From the NCBI GenBank assembly GCA_002733135.1, contig NVUJ01000008.1, positions 51,528-87,649 of the forward strand: a DNA stretch of 36,122 nt, written 5' to 3'. Positions 14,823-24,341 of this stretch are shown piece after piece. A program made the translations under genes and the position numbers. Position 1 is the first letter of the stretch. Each line of letters begins with the position of its first letter. Below the pieces are notes generated by a model, which saw only the letters and a program-made list of their open reading frames with translations, was not told the origin of the DNA and ran no database searches. The stretch is from Cycloclasticus sp. (GTDB lineage Bacteria > Pseudomonadota > Gammaproteobacteria > Methylococcales > Cycloclasticaceae).

Positions 14823-15542
14823 TCACCCATTCTCAACATTATGATAAACATGCTGAACGTCATCCAACTCATTTAGCATCGCTAAGAACCTCTCAAACAT
14901 CTCTACGTCATCACCTGATATTGAGGTAAACGCATGAGGTATGAACTGTATTTCATCCACTTCAAAGTCCACTTCGCCAAAGGCATCTAATAGGCATTGT
15001 CTTGCTTTAAAGTAGTCCGTGTGTGGTGCGAAGACAGATATTTTACCGGCTTCATTTTCTATATCGGTTACATCGACATCTGCGTCCATGAGTGCGTCTA
15101 ACACGGCTTCTTCGTCATCGTGTTTAAACACAAGAATGACCGAATGATCAAACATGTGGCCGACACTACCTTCTGTGCCAATTTTGCATTTAGTTTTGGT
15201 AAATGCTTGGCGAACGTCCCCAAAGGTGCGGTTTGGATTATCGGTTAAGCAGTCGATAATCGCCATGCTACCACCGGGGCCATAACCTTCGTAACGCGCT
15301 GGAGAGTAGTCTTCTCCACCGCCGCCTTTGGCTTTGTCAATGGCCTTATCTATAACGTGTGATGGCACTTGGTCCTTTTTTGCGCGATCTATTAAGCTGC
15401 GTAGCGCTAGGTTACCATCGGGGTCTAAGCCACCGGATTTGGCGCAAACGTATATCTCACGTCCATAACGGCTGTATACCTTGGCTTTCATGTCCGATGT
15501 TTTTGCCATCGACTCTTTACGGTTTTGGTAAGCTCTTCCCAT
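14823..15542 (-). CDS. YebC/PmpR family protein, YeeN-type
   Basis: The 239-residue protein matches the YebC/TACO1 family across its three domains. It begins [14 protein letters not shown] like E. coli YeeN rather than YebC's 'MAGHSKW', then continues [35 protein letters not shown] and [20 protein letters not shown] (about 86-105), and ends DVQHVYHNV. YebC proteins were named transcription regulators, and recent work links YebC-type proteins to relief of ribosome stalling at proline stretches; which applies to the YeeN type is not settled. GGAGAAGAG lies before the ATG. It is downstream of the DUF1244 gene by 51 bases. Confidence 0.9.
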   Translation of the reverse strand: MGRAYQNRKESMAKTSDMKAKVYSRYGREIYVCAKSGGLDPDGNLALRSLIDRAKKDQVPSHVIDKAIDKAKGGGGEDYSPARYEGYGPGGSMAIIDCLTDNPNRTFGDVRQAFTKTKCKIGTEGSVGHMFDHSVILVFKHDDEEAVLDALMDADVDVTDIENEAGKISVFAPHTDYFKARQCLLDAFGEVDFEVDEIQFIPHAFTSISGDDVEMFERFLAMLNELDDVQHVYHNVENG

Positions 15543-15593
15543 TTAACTCTTCTCCATCACTTTTTATAACAACTTCAAAACAGCTGTATTATT

Positions 15594-15905
15594 TTAGTCG
15601 CCCTGACGCTTACGTCTTTCCTCACCCACTTCGAACGCCGCTAGTTGTTCTGCTGTTGCTGGTTTTTGGTATTTTTGTTTAAACTCAGAAAACGGCATGC
15701 CGTACACCACTTCGCGGGCTGCGTCGTAATCCATCTCTACGCCCTTCTCTTTTGCTTCTGCCATGTACCATTTTGAAAAACAGTTGCGACAAAAATCGGC
15801 TAGGTTCATTAAGTCAATGTTTTGCACATCGGTATGCGTCTGAAAATGTTTAATAATGCGCCTAAACGCCGCCGCTTCAATTTCTAGTTGTGTTTGCTTA
15901 TCCAT
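15594..15905 (-). CDS. DUF1244 family protein
   Basis: This 103-residue protein has the full DUF1244 (PF06844) pattern: AAAFRRIIKHFQTHTDVQNI, DLMNLADFCRNCFSKWY with its conserved CxxC pair, and the closing YGMPFSEFKQKYQ. Function is unknown; a metal or redox role for CRNC is possible but not tested here. An extra charged C-terminal tail (EVGEERRKRQGD) is present. CGGAGAA before the ATG gives a good start. It lies 12 bases after the zapE stop, so zapE, this gene and the yebC-type gene probably form one minus-strand operon. Confidence 0.9.
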   Translation of the reverse strand: MDKQTQLEIEAAAFRRIIKHFQTHTDVQNIDLMNLADFCRNCFSKWYMAEAKEKGVEMDYDAAREVVYGMPFSEFKQKYQKPATAEQLAAFEVGEERRKRQGD

Positions 15906-15917
15906 ACTATTCTCCGT

Positions 15918-17024
15918 TTATGGTATATGTGGTCGTTCTAAATAATCGTGCGATTGCATTTCTAACAACCGGCTTTCTGTACGTTCAAATTGGAAGGCTA
16001 GTTTTTTGCCTTGGTAAAGCTTCTCTACAGGTGCTTCTGCTGAAATGATGAGTTTAACGTTATGAGCATACAACTCATCTACTAAGTTTATAAAGCGGTT
16101 GGCTAGGTCGTTGGTCATATCATTCATCACCGCAACGTTTGATACAAAGACCGTGTGATACAACCGAGATACTTCTATGTAGTCTGCTGCGCCACGAGGA
16201 ATATCACAAATAGATTTGTAGTCGAACCACACAACGCCTTCTGCGACCTTTCGCGCATCCACTATACGGCCTTCTATTTCGAGACCTAATTCATGTTCTA
16301 CGTCTGTAGCCGTCATGTGCTCAAATAATTCCATCAAAACCTCATCCGCTTCATCATCTAAGGGCGAATGATAAATTTCTGCTTGTTCTAACTCGCGCAA
16401 ACGATAATCGGTACCGCTGTCTAACTTCAATACATCACAATGGGCTTTTAACGCGGTGATGGCGGGTAAAAAACGAGCGCGTTGTAATCCACCTTTATAA
16501 AGTCCATCGGGTTCTATATTTGAGGTGGCAATTAAACAAATGTCGCGTTTAAATAGCGCTTCGAATAGGCGCCCGAGAAGCATGGCATCGGTTATGTCAG
16601 ACACAAAAAACTCATCGAAACAAATCACACGGTATTGACTGGCTATTTTGTCCGCGATGATTTGCAAGGGGTCCTCTACATTTTTTATGCTACCCAGTTG
16701 CTGATGAACTGTCTGCATAAAACGATGAAAATGCGTTCGTTGTTTTTCTTTAAACGGTAGCGAGTCGTAAAAAACATCCATAAGGTAGGTTTTACCCTGC
16801 CCCACGCCACCCCACAAATAAAGCCCTTTGGGAGCTTTAGTAATGGCAGGCTGACTGGACTTGAACCTTGCAAAGAAACCTTGATGTTTTGCAGCTGCTG
16901 CCACTTCGTTGTTCGTTATCGCTAAATAGATGTCGTTTAAACGTTCAATGATTGCTTTTTGAGCGAGATCTGAAATAAATCCCTCTTTACTCAGGTCTGA
17001 TTGATAGCGATCTATTGGACTCAT
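15918..17024 (-). CDS. zapE: Cell division ATPase ZapE (AFG1-like)
   Basis: The 368-residue product is the full-length AFG1/ZapE family ATPase (PF03969). Walker A is GGVGQGKT (72-79), Walker B is VICFDEFF with Asp137-Glu138, and VSDITDAMLLGRLFEALF plus LIATSNIEPDGLYKGGLQR (sensor and arginine region) follow. E. coli ZapE acts at the divisome late in constriction and destabilises FtsZ polymers under stress such as low oxygen or heat. It is a cytoplasmic, membrane-associated protein. The ATG at 17024 gives the usual N-terminus. It heads a minus-strand run with DUF1244 and the YeeN-type gene and is divergent from yciB (163-base gap). Confidence 0.95.
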   Translation of the reverse strand: MSPIDRYQSDLSKEGFISDLAQKAIIERLNDIYLAITNNEVAAAAKHQGFFARFKSSQPAITKAPKGLYLWGGVGQGKTYLMDVFYDSLPFKEKQRTHFHRFMQTVHQQLGSIKNVEDPLQIIADKIASQYRVICFDEFFVSDITDAMLLGRLFEALFKRDICLIATSNIEPDGLYKGGLQRARFLPAITALKAHCDVLKLDSGTDYRLRELEQAEIYHSPLDDEADEVLMELFEHMTATDVEHELGLEIEGRIVDARKVAEGVVWFDYKSICDIPRGAADYIEVSRLYHTVFVSNVAVMNDMTNDLANRFINLVDELYAHNVKLIISAEAPVEKLYQGKKLAFQFERTESRLLEMQSHDYLERPHIP

Positions 17025-17187
17025 GGTGTTTTATTAATGATAACTATGATAAATTGCTCGGCTGTTATTTAAGCGAACTTTAGCGGCCGTTATTATAGCA
17101 ATGTTTCTTGAAACACAGTCGAATAGGCTGGCTTTAGTTTTTTAGCGTGACGTACACATTTATATTTAATACAAATACCCTTTAACT

Positions 17188-17769
17188 GTGAAAATTTTAT
17201 TCGACTTTTTTCCAATCTTGCTGTTTTACATTGCCTTTAAATGGCAGGGTATTTACATTGCTGTGGTCGTTGCGATGGCTGCATCTGCCGTGCAAGTAAG
17301 CTATTTTTGGTTAAAGAATAGGCGCGTTGAAAATACGCATTTGATTACCTTTGTCATCATCGCTATTTCTGGAGGTGCGACGCTTTACCTCCAAAACGAG
17401 ATGTTCTTTAAATGGAAGCCTACGATTATTAATTGGTTGTTCGCCATCGTTTGTATTGGCAGCCACTTTATTGGCGAACACCCCATTATAAGACGAATGA
17501 TGAGTAGCACCATTACGCTTCCAACACCAGTTTGGTATCGATTAAATACTATGTGGGCACTCTTTTTTATTTTTATGGGTTCTGCCAATTTAGTTGTTGT
17601 GTATAATTTCAGCACCGACATTTGGGCTGATTTCAAACTATTCGGCATGCTCAGCCTAACCCTTTTATTTATTCTTGCTCAAGGTTTTTATTTAGCTAAA
17701 CACATTGAAGAACCTCAAGAAGCCCTCGACACTTCACCCAACAAAACAAACACCCATGACAACGATTAG
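17188..17769 (+). CDS. yciB: Septation/inner-membrane protein YciB (IspZ type)
   Basis: The 193-residue inner-membrane protein opens MKILFDFFPILLFYIAFKW, the hallmark of YciB/IspZ, and has five hydrophobic segments, with the GGATLYLQNEMFFKWKPTII and LNTMWALFFIFMGSANLVV blocks in the expected places. YciB contributes to cell envelope integrity and septation; in E. coli it interacts with division and elongation proteins. The start codon is GTG at 17188. The last 14 bases overlap the start of the bolA-like gene, so translation is likely coupled. Confidence 0.93.
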   Translation: MKILFDFFPILLFYIAFKWQGIYIAVVVAMAASAVQVSYFWLKNRRVENTHLITFVIIAISGGATLYLQNEMFFKWKPTIINWLFAIVCIGSHFIGEHPIIRRMMSSTITLPTPVWYRLNTMWALFFIFMGSANLVVVYNFSTDIWADFKLFGMLSLTLLFILAQGFYLAKHIEEPQEALDTSPNKTNTHDND

Positions 17770-18043
17770 CGATAACATTAAAACCACATTAACTGCTGCC
17801 CTTCAGCCTAAGTTCATTGAAGTATTAGATGATAGCCAGGCTCATGCTGGCCATGAAGGTGCAAAAGCCGGCGGTGGACACTATTATTTAACGATTGTAT
17901 CTGAGCAGTTTGCTGATAAATCACGCATTAAGCGCCACCAAATAATTTACGGCGCACTCGGTGACATGATGAAACACGATATCCACGCTCTTAGCATCAA
18001 AGCATTTACACCAGAAGAACAACCTCAACAACAGGAGATTTAA
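17756..18043 (+). CDS. BolA family protein
   Basis: I start at ATG 17756, inside the 3' end of yciB; a TTG 51 bases earlier lies within yciB and would add an unlikely basic extension. The 95-residue product has the BolA pattern (PF01722): a helix and strand FIEVLDDSQAHAGHEGA, GGHYYLTIVSEQF, and the conserved core RIKRHQIIYGALGDMMKHD followed by IHALSIKAF. BolA proteins pair with CGFS glutaredoxins in iron-sulfur handling, and E. coli BolA also acts on transcription and cell shape. Which paralogue this is cannot be told. The next gene starts right after its stop, so yciB, this gene and the parvulin form one operon. Confidence 0.9.
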   Translation: MTTISDNIKTTLTAALQPKFIEVLDDSQAHAGHEGAKAGGGHYYLTIVSEQFADKSRIKRHQIIYGALGDMMKHDIHALSIKAFTPEEQPQQQEI

Positions 18044-18850
18044 ATGAAGGTTTCAGCATCTATTATTGCTTCAATTGTACTGGCAGCGGCATCGCAAGTT
18101 GCCGTTGCAGAAGACGACACAACTATCGCGACAGTAAACGGCACTGAGTTAAAGAAATCCACACTGCAGTTTTATGCGCTAGAACGACGCCAAGTCGATC
18201 CAAAAAGCACTGTTTCAGCTGACAAACTGGTAGATGATATCGTTAACATGCAGCTACTTAAAGAAGAAGCCATCGAGAAAAAACTGCATGTCTCAGATGA
18301 GTTTAAGGCACGTATGAATTTCATCAGTTTAAGCATGTTGTCACAAATTGCGATGATTAACTTTTTGGATAACAACCCAATCCCTGAAGCACGTTTAAGA
18401 AAAGAATATGACGCGCGAATTGGTGATTTAAAAGTCGTTGAGCTAAAAGCCAGTCATATCTTAGTAAAAGACGAATCGAAAGCGAAAGAAGTGATCAACA
18501 AATTAAACAAAGGTGGGGGATTTGCTGATTTAGCAAAAGAATATTCCACTGGCCCAACTGGCTCTAAAGGCGGCGATCTAGGTTGGTTTAACCCTAAACG
18601 CATGGTCCCTGAATTTTCTCAAGCCGTGATGGAAATGAAAGATAACGAATACACTAAAGAACCCGTTCGCACTCAGTTTGGCTACCACATTATTTTACGT
18701 GCTGGACAACGTGAAGGAAAGCCACCTAGGTTTGAGGAAGTAAAATCAAGCATTACAGCAGCACTTGAGCAAGAGCATATTCAAAAACACATTAACGAAT
18801 TACGCGAAAGCGCCAAGATAACAGTTGACCCTAAAGCCGCTGTAAAATAA
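18044..18850 (+). CDS. Exported parvulin-type peptidyl-prolyl isomerase
   Basis: The 268-residue protein has a signal peptide (KVSASIIASIVLAAASQVAVA, cleavage near 22). A helical SurA-like N-terminal part (about 25-130) includes DDIVNMQLLKEEAIEKKLHV, and a single parvulin domain (about 137-230) has LKASHILVKDESKAKEVI, GGGFADLAKEYSTGPTG, KGGDLGWFNPKRMVPEF and RTQFGYHIILRAG. It should catalyse proline isomerisation in the periplasm and help fold or escort outer-membrane proteins. The catalytic FGYH is present. The ATG begins directly after the bolA-like stop, with AGGAG inside the end of that gene. A strong terminator follows. Confidence 0.92.
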   Translation: MKVSASIIASIVLAAASQVAVAEDDTTIATVNGTELKKSTLQFYALERRQVDPKSTVSADKLVDDIVNMQLLKEEAIEKKLHVSDEFKARMNFISLSMLSQIAMINFLDNNPIPEARLRKEYDARIGDLKVVELKASHILVKDESKAKEVINKLNKGGGFADLAKEYSTGPTGSKGGDLGWFNPKRMVPEFSQAVMEMKDNEYTKEPVRTQFGYHIILRAGQREGKPPRFEEVKSSITAALEQEHIQKHINELRESAKITVDPKAAVK

Positions 18851-18868
18851 TGTTTTAAACGTCCAACT

Positions 18869-18895
18869 AAAAGCCCTTTTTTTAAAGGGCTTTTT
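18869..18895 (+). terminator. Rho-independent terminator after the parvulin gene
   Basis: AAAGCCCTTT and AAAGGGCTTT form a 10-bp hairpin with a very short T loop, followed by more T's, 20 bases after the parvulin stop. It closes the yciB-bolA-parvulin operon ahead of adk and can work in both directions. Confidence 0.9.
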
Positions 18896-18989
18896 ATGTT
18901 CTCTATTTGTAGCCTGTCTTTTTATTCGAGCATCGCCGGCATACTGGAAAATAAGAGAGATTTATGGTATTTTGCGCGGTCAAATTTAA

Positions 18990-19652
<663 letters not shown>

Positions 19653-19758
19653 AAACCCATGTAACGTTGCGATAAAAGTTTAAAATCACGCTGGCTATTA
19701 AATATTTAATTGCCAACATTGTACTGTTTAATAAATCAAAGATTACTGAGGAAGTAAA

Positions 19759-20778
19759 ATGAAGACTTATGATGTTGCTGTTGTTGGTGCTACAGGCGCA
19801 GTTGGGGAAACCATGTTATCTATTCTCGAGCAAAGAGATTTTCCAGTTGGCAAGCTATATCCTCTTGCCAGTAGTCGCTCTGCCGGTGGAAGCATTCAAT
19901 TTAAAGGCAAAAATATAAAAATTGGCGACCTAGCTGATTTTGACTTCAGCCAAGTTCAAATCGGGCTCTTTTCAGCGGGCGGTTCTGTCTCTGCTGAATA
20001 CGCGCCTAAAGCTGCCGCAGCAGGTTGTGTTGTAATTGATAACACATCTCACTTTCGCTTAGACGACGATATCCCTCTTGTGGTGCCTGAAGTGAATCCA
20101 GACGCCATTGCCCAACATACAAACAGAGGCATCATCGCAAACCCAAATTGCTCTACGATTCAAATGTTGGTTGCTCTTAAGCCGATTTATGACGCTGTTG
20201 GGCTAGAGCGCATCAACGTTTCTACCTACCAAGCCGTTTCAGGAACAGGCAAAAGTGCGATTGAAGAGCTGGCTGGACAAACAGCCAAGTTATTAAATGG
20301 CAAGAAACCTGAAGCGAAGGTTTACCCTAAACAAATCGCCTTTAATGCATTGCCGCAAATTGATGTTTTCCTAGAGAATGGTTATACCAAAGAAGAAATG
20401 AAAATGGTTTGGGAAACCAATAAAATCTTCAATGACGATTCTATAAAGGTAAATCCTACTGCCGTTCGTGTCCCAGTATTTTATGGCCATTCTGAAGCGC
20501 TTCATATCGAAACCAAAGAAAAAATAAGCGCTGAAAAAGCACGCGAATTACTGTCAAATTTTGACGGTATTACATTAATGGATGAACGTGTTGATGGTGG
20601 CTACCCAACCGCTGTTACTGAGTCTGCAGGTAATGATGACGTCTACGTAGGTCGCATCAGAGAAGACATCTCTCACCCTAGGGGGCTAAATATGTGGGTC
20701 GTTGCGGACAACGTTCGCAAAGGCGCAGCACTTAACAGTGTTCAAATTGCTGAACTGCTGGTAAAAAAATATCTTTAG
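19759..20778 (+). CDS. asd: Aspartate-semialdehyde dehydrogenase
   Basis: Asd reduces aspartyl phosphate to aspartate semialdehyde with NADPH, feeding lysine/diaminopimelate, threonine and methionine synthesis. The 339-residue protein matches the family length. GATGAVG (10-16) binds NADP, ANPNCSTIQ has catalytic Cys131, and VSTYQAVSGTGKSAIEEL plus RVPVFYGHSEALHIET (the substrate and histidine region) follow. The form resembles the second proteobacterial type (usg/Asd2 style) with 'ATGAVGETM'. GAGGAAG lies 7 bases before the ATG. The asd-fimV order is typical of gammaproteobacteria such as Pseudomonas. Confidence 0.96.
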   Translation: MKTYDVAVVGATGAVGETMLSILEQRDFPVGKLYPLASSRSAGGSIQFKGKNIKIGDLADFDFSQVQIGLFSAGGSVSAEYAPKAAAAGCVVIDNTSHFRLDDDIPLVVPEVNPDAIAQHTNRGIIANPNCSTIQMLVALKPIYDAVGLERINVSTYQAVSGTGKSAIEELAGQTAKLLNGKKPEAKVYPKQIAFNALPQIDVFLENGYTKEEMKMVWETNKIFNDDSIKVNPTAVRVPVFYGHSEALHIETKEKISAEKARELLSNFDGITLMDERVDGGYPTAVTESAGNDDVYVGRIREDISHPRGLNMWVVADNVRKGAALNSVQIAELLVKKYL

Positions 20779-20852
20779 GCTATAGTTATAACAATAATAA
20801 ATTCAAATCTAATATTTACGGACGAAAGACTTGACGGAGCTAGGAGACACAT

Positions 20853-22946
20853 ATGAAAAAATCAACTAAAACTATCGCTGCATTATGCCTATTAAACTCA
20901 GCGAATATCTACGCTTTGGGGGTTGGGGAAATAGAAACACATTCCGCTTTAAACCAAAATTTAAAGGCGACGATTCCCTTAGTTGGTTCGAAAAGTGAAG
21001 ACCCAAGTAATCTTCTTATTAATATAGGGTCAAAAGAAGCCTTTGCGAGAGCTGGGATTGATAGACCTCATTACCTAACACAACTTAAGTTTACCCCTAT
21101 TTTAGAAAAAAATGGCAGTATCAGCATTGACGTCACTTCAAATTCAACAATAAAAGAACCATTTTTAAACTTTATCATTGAAGTTGAATGGCCTCAGGGC
21201 CGTACTCTAAAGGAGTTTACAATTCTTTTAGATCCACCGGTCTCCCTTTCAGAAGTCAGGACAACCCCCATTGAACTAGCGAAAAGCCGCGCCATTACAC
21301 CTGTTGCTCCTACAAGTTTACAAGTATCTTCGTATGTCGCTCCATCTCTGCAAGCTCAAGCTGTTCCTGCACAAAATTATGGCCCAGTAAAGAATGGTGA
21401 CACTGTTTGGGGTATTGCAAAACAACTGATCGAAAACGATCACACAGTTACTCATGAACAAATGATGCTGGCTTTGTTTGATAACAACCCATCTGCGTTT
21501 TACAAAGACAACATAAACGCTTTAAAAAAAGGCGCTATTTTGCAAATGCCAAGCAAAATGCAAGTAACTGACCGTTCTTCAGGAGAAGCACTTAACGAAT
21601 ACATTAATCAAAATAACTTGTGGTCTTCTTCGACCAACACAAAAACTGCTTCAACTGAAGTAGCTTCAATCGACGACACAACACAACAAACTGCGTCTAC
21701 AGACTCAGACTCTAAAAAAAAAGTCGAACCTAACGTAGAAGAAGCAAAATTAACGCTTTTAACGCCGGATCAAACGAATGGTGAAACCGTTATGGTCGAC
21801 GGCAATTCTGTTGACACTCCCGTAACCCCAACCAACACAGAAGAACAAGCTAATTTAGCCATGGAAATGGCTACAACACTTGAACAAGAAAACCAAGAAG
21901 TCAAATCACGGCTTAGTGATTTAGAAACACAAGTAGAAAAATTACAACGCCTTTTGGCATTGAAAGACGAGCAATTAGCACAATTACAGACTGCTGAACC
22001 TGTAGCTGCTTCGCCTAAACCCGAAACTGTTGCCGCCAATGCTACTGCTGCACAAAGCACTCCAGATAATGAAGAAGAAAGCAGCCTTCTTCCTTACGCT
22101 GGCGGTGGTTTATTAATCGCCTTACTCGGGTTCCTTTTTTCACGTCGTAAAGCTAAGGGAACGCCTTTTGAAGAAGTTCAGGAAAACACACCAACACCAA
22201 CACCAACACCAACAGAAAACCAAGACGATGAAGATTTAGCTAGCACTACTGATGAAACTTCATCTGACATCGACGTGGCAACGGGTGAGCAAACTGAGGG
22301 AGAGACACAAGATGTTGACCCTCTAACAGAAGCTGATTTACTCATTGCTAGCGGCCAAGCCGCTCAAGCTGAAGAATTGCTGCAAAACGAGATAACTAAA
22401 AACCCTGATGAACTAAGTTTTAAACTTAAGTTAATCGACTTATATTTTAATTCCAGAAATAGTGGTGCCTTTGAAGAACTTGCTATGACCCTAACTGGCC
22501 TTAAGGCGTCGAATCCCCAAGCTTGGGAAACAATTGCAGAAATGGGCGCAGAAATTTGTCCAGATTCCACTCTGTTTTTAGTACCTCTTAATGAGGACAT
22601 TGTTATCGAACAAACCCCAGCTGACAATTCTAATGACGAAACTTCTGATAAAGAAGCCGAAACAACAAATGATGAATTTGAATTTGACTTCGACGTGATA
22701 AAAAATGACGCCTTAGCAGATAATTTTGACCAAGCAACAGAAGCTGATGAAGAAACAGATGGAGCTGAGCAAGCTGGCACAACTGCAGTTGATATTAGTA
22801 ATAGTGATAATACCAACCTTTCGCTAGCACAAGCTTATATTGACATGGACGATACAGATTCTGCTCGTTCAACATTGGAAGAAGTACTAGAAACTGGCAG
22901 TGACGAAGATAAAGAATTAGCTGAACAAATGCTCAATAACTTATAG
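20853..22946 (+). CDS. fimV: FimV-like pilus-hub protein
   Basis: At 697 residues this is shorter than Pseudomonas FimV (about 900). Order: signal peptide (1-21); conserved FimV N-terminal region (LGVGEIETHSALNQNLKATI onward, 22-130); LysM peptidoglycan-binding domain (GPVKNGDTVWGIAKQLIEN, about 176-235); coiled coil about 330-370; single membrane helix about 411-430; an acidic Thr/Glu/Asp-rich cytoplasmic part; TPR-like TEADLLIASGQAAQAEELL; and the FimV C-terminal domain (AQAYIDMDDTDSARSTLEEV). FimV organises polar sites, type IV pili and cAMP signalling. AGGAG precedes the ATG. In most relatives truA follows fimV; here soxC follows after 81 bases. Confidence 0.9.
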   Translation: MKKSTKTIAALCLLNSANIYALGVGEIETHSALNQNLKATIPLVGSKSEDPSNLLINIGSKEAFARAGIDRPHYLTQLKFTPILEKNGSISIDVTSNSTIKEPFLNFIIEVEWPQGRTLKEFTILLDPPVSLSEVRTTPIELAKSRAITPVAPTSLQVSSYVAPSLQAQAVPAQNYGPVKNGDTVWGIAKQLIENDHTVTHEQMMLALFDNNPSAFYKDNINALKKGAILQMPSKMQVTDRSSGEALNEYINQNNLWSSSTNTKTASTEVASIDDTTQQTASTDSDSKKKVEPNVEEAKLTLLTPDQTNGETVMVDGNSVDTPVTPTNTEEQANLAMEMATTLEQENQEVKSRLSDLETQVEKLQRLLALKDEQLAQLQTAEPVAASPKPETVAANATAAQSTPDNEEESSLLPYAGGGLLIALLGFLFSRRKAKGTPFEEVQENTPTPTPTPTENQDDEDLASTTDETSSDIDVATGEQTEGETQDVDPLTEADLLIASGQAAQAEELLQNEITKNPDELSFKLKLIDLYFNSRNSGAFEELAMTLTGLKASNPQAWETIAEMGAEICPDSTLFLVPLNEDIVIEQTPADNSNDETSDKEAETTNDEFEFDFDVIKNDALADNFDQATEADEETDGAEQAGTTAVDISNSDNTNLSLAQAYIDMDDTDSARSTLEEVLETGSDEDKELAEQMLNNL
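22188..22214 (+). repeat. In-frame hexanucleotide repeat in fimV (Pro-Thr tract)
   Basis: Four perfect copies of ACACCA plus a partial copy code for a Pro-Thr dipeptide run in the linker just after the membrane helix. Copy-number change of six bases keeps the reading frame, so it would alter linker length only. Confidence 0.85.
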
Positions 22947-22965
22947 CTAATATAACCTTTCGGTA

Positions 22966-22994
22966 TATGACTATATGATTTCATCTTGTATACT
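22966..22994 (+). promoter_or_regulatory. Candidate sox operon promoter
   Basis: TATACT (22989-22994) is a fair -10 element, 33 bases before the soxC ATG. The best -35 at normal spacing (TATGAC) is weak. No terminator was found between fimV and soxC, so read-through from fimV is also possible. Confidence 0.3.
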
Positions 22995-23027
22995 AAATTT
23001 CTTTTCGCCTAGGAACTTAGTAAGCAT

Positions 23028-24341
23028 ATGTCAGATTCTAAAAAGCCCGAAAGTACAAAAGCATATTTAGGGGAATTAGCCAATCAAGTTCCTTCTAATT
23101 CACGAAGGGATTTTCTCAAAAAAGGCGTTAAATTTAGCACTGGATTAGCAGCCGCAGCGGCTACTGGAGACGTGTTATCTAGCAACAACTTACCACCTAA
23201 TATCCCAAGCTGGACAAAGTCACTTGGCACCGGCGTGGTATCTACACCTTATGGTGTTCCTTCCAAATACGAAGCCGGCACCATTAGACGGACAGTTGAA
23301 TGGTTAACTGCTGACAAAATTTCATCTATCAGCATGTCGCCTATTCAAGAGTTAAAAGGCATCATTACGCCGAACGGTCTTGTGTTTGAACGTTACCATG
23401 CGGGTGCAATTACAGTTAACCCAGAAGAGCATCGATTAATGATTCATGGATTGGTGGATAACCCACTTATCTTTACCATGGATGATTTAATGCGCTTCCC
23501 TTCTGAATCCGTTATTAACTTCCTTGAATGCCCTGCGAATGGCGGCATGGAATGGCGTGGCCCACAAATGGAAGCCCTACAATTTACGCACGGTATGATT
23601 AGCTGTTGTGAATGGACTGGCGTCAAATTATCTACCTTACTTGCCGAAGTAGGCCTGCAAACAGAAGGCAAATGGATTTTAGCTGAGGGCGCCGATGGCG
23701 CTAGCATGAGCCGAAGCATCCCGATGGATAAAGCGCTCGATGATGCACTGATTGTATACGCGCAAAATGGCGAAATGCTTCGACCTGAACAGGGTTACCC
23801 CGTACGCCTATTTAACCCAGGCTGGGAAGGCAACACGTCAGTTAAATGGTTACGTCGTTTAGAAATTGGTGATAAGCCTTGGCATCACCGTGAAGAAACA
23901 TCTAAATATACAGACTTAATGCCAGATGGACGTTCTAGACGTTTCTCTTACGAACAAGAAGCAAACTCTGTTATTACATCACCTTGTCCAGAAAACCCTT
24001 GGGGGCAAAAAGGCTCCTATGAAATAGAAGGAATAGCGTGGAGTGGCCGCGGAAAAATCAAACACGTTGATGTATCTATCGATGGAGGTGTTACATGGAG
24101 ACCAGCAAGATTAAAAGGCCTTGTTCTATCTAAAGCATTAACGCGTTTTTCTCTACCCTTTAAATGGGATGGCGCGCCAAGGTTATTACAAAGCCGTGCC
24201 ATAGATGAAACAGGCTATGTTCAACCAACCCTCACTCAACTTCGTAATATCCGTGGAACAAACTCCATTTATCACAAAAACTCAATTCACACATGGCAAT
24301 TGCAAAGTAACGGGAAGGTAAAAAATGTACAGCTTAAATAG
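23028..24341 (+). CDS. soxC: Sulfane dehydrogenase SoxC, molybdopterin subunit
   Basis: SoxC is the molybdenum-cofactor subunit of SoxCD, which oxidises the sulfane sulfur left on SoxY in the periplasm. The 437-residue product has a twin-arginine signal NSRRDFLKKGVKFSTG (about 24-39) with an alanine-rich core. The sulfite-oxidase fold follows, with the cofactor-binding Cys168 in NFLECPANGGMEWRG, then VRLFNPGWEGNTSVKWLRRL and the dimerisation domain. The WGQKGSYEIEGIAWSGRGKI part is typical of SoxC. It overlaps soxD by 17 bases. It leads a co-directional eight-gene operon to soxB. Paralogues such as SorA/YedY are possible, but soxD next to it settles the call. Confidence 0.95.
   Translation: MSDSKKPESTKAYLGELANQVPSNSRRDFLKKGVKFSTGLAAAAATGDVLSSNNLPPNIPSWTKSLGTGVVSTPYGVPSKYEAGTIRRTVEWLTADKISSISMSPIQELKGIITPNGLVFERYHAGAITVNPEEHRLMIHGLVDNPLIFTMDDLMRFPSESVINFLECPANGGMEWRGPQMEALQFTHGMISCCEWTGVKLSTLLAEVGLQTEGKWILAEGADGASMSRSIPMDKALDDALIVYAQNGEMLRPEQGYPVRLFNPGWEGNTSVKWLRRLEIGDKPWHHREETSKYTDLMPDGRSRRFSYEQEANSVITSPCPENPWGQKGSYEIEGIAWSGRGKIKHVDVSIDGGVTWRPARLKGLVLSKALTRFSLPFKWDGAPRLLQSRAIDETGYVQPTLTQLRNIRGTNSIYHKNSIHTWQLQSNGKVKNVQLK

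Noticed and set aside
15359-15682. Plus-strand frame across the yebC-type and DUF1244 genes
   Set aside because: It lies antisense to two well-supported genes and has no family match.
17705-17755. Longer TTG start for the bolA-like gene
   Set aside because: It lies within yciB, and ATG 17756 gives the normal BolA length and N-terminus.
22364-22816. Minus-strand 150-codon frame inside fimV
   Set aside because: Its Ser/Ala-rich product is the mirror of the acidic, repetitive fimV coding sequence.
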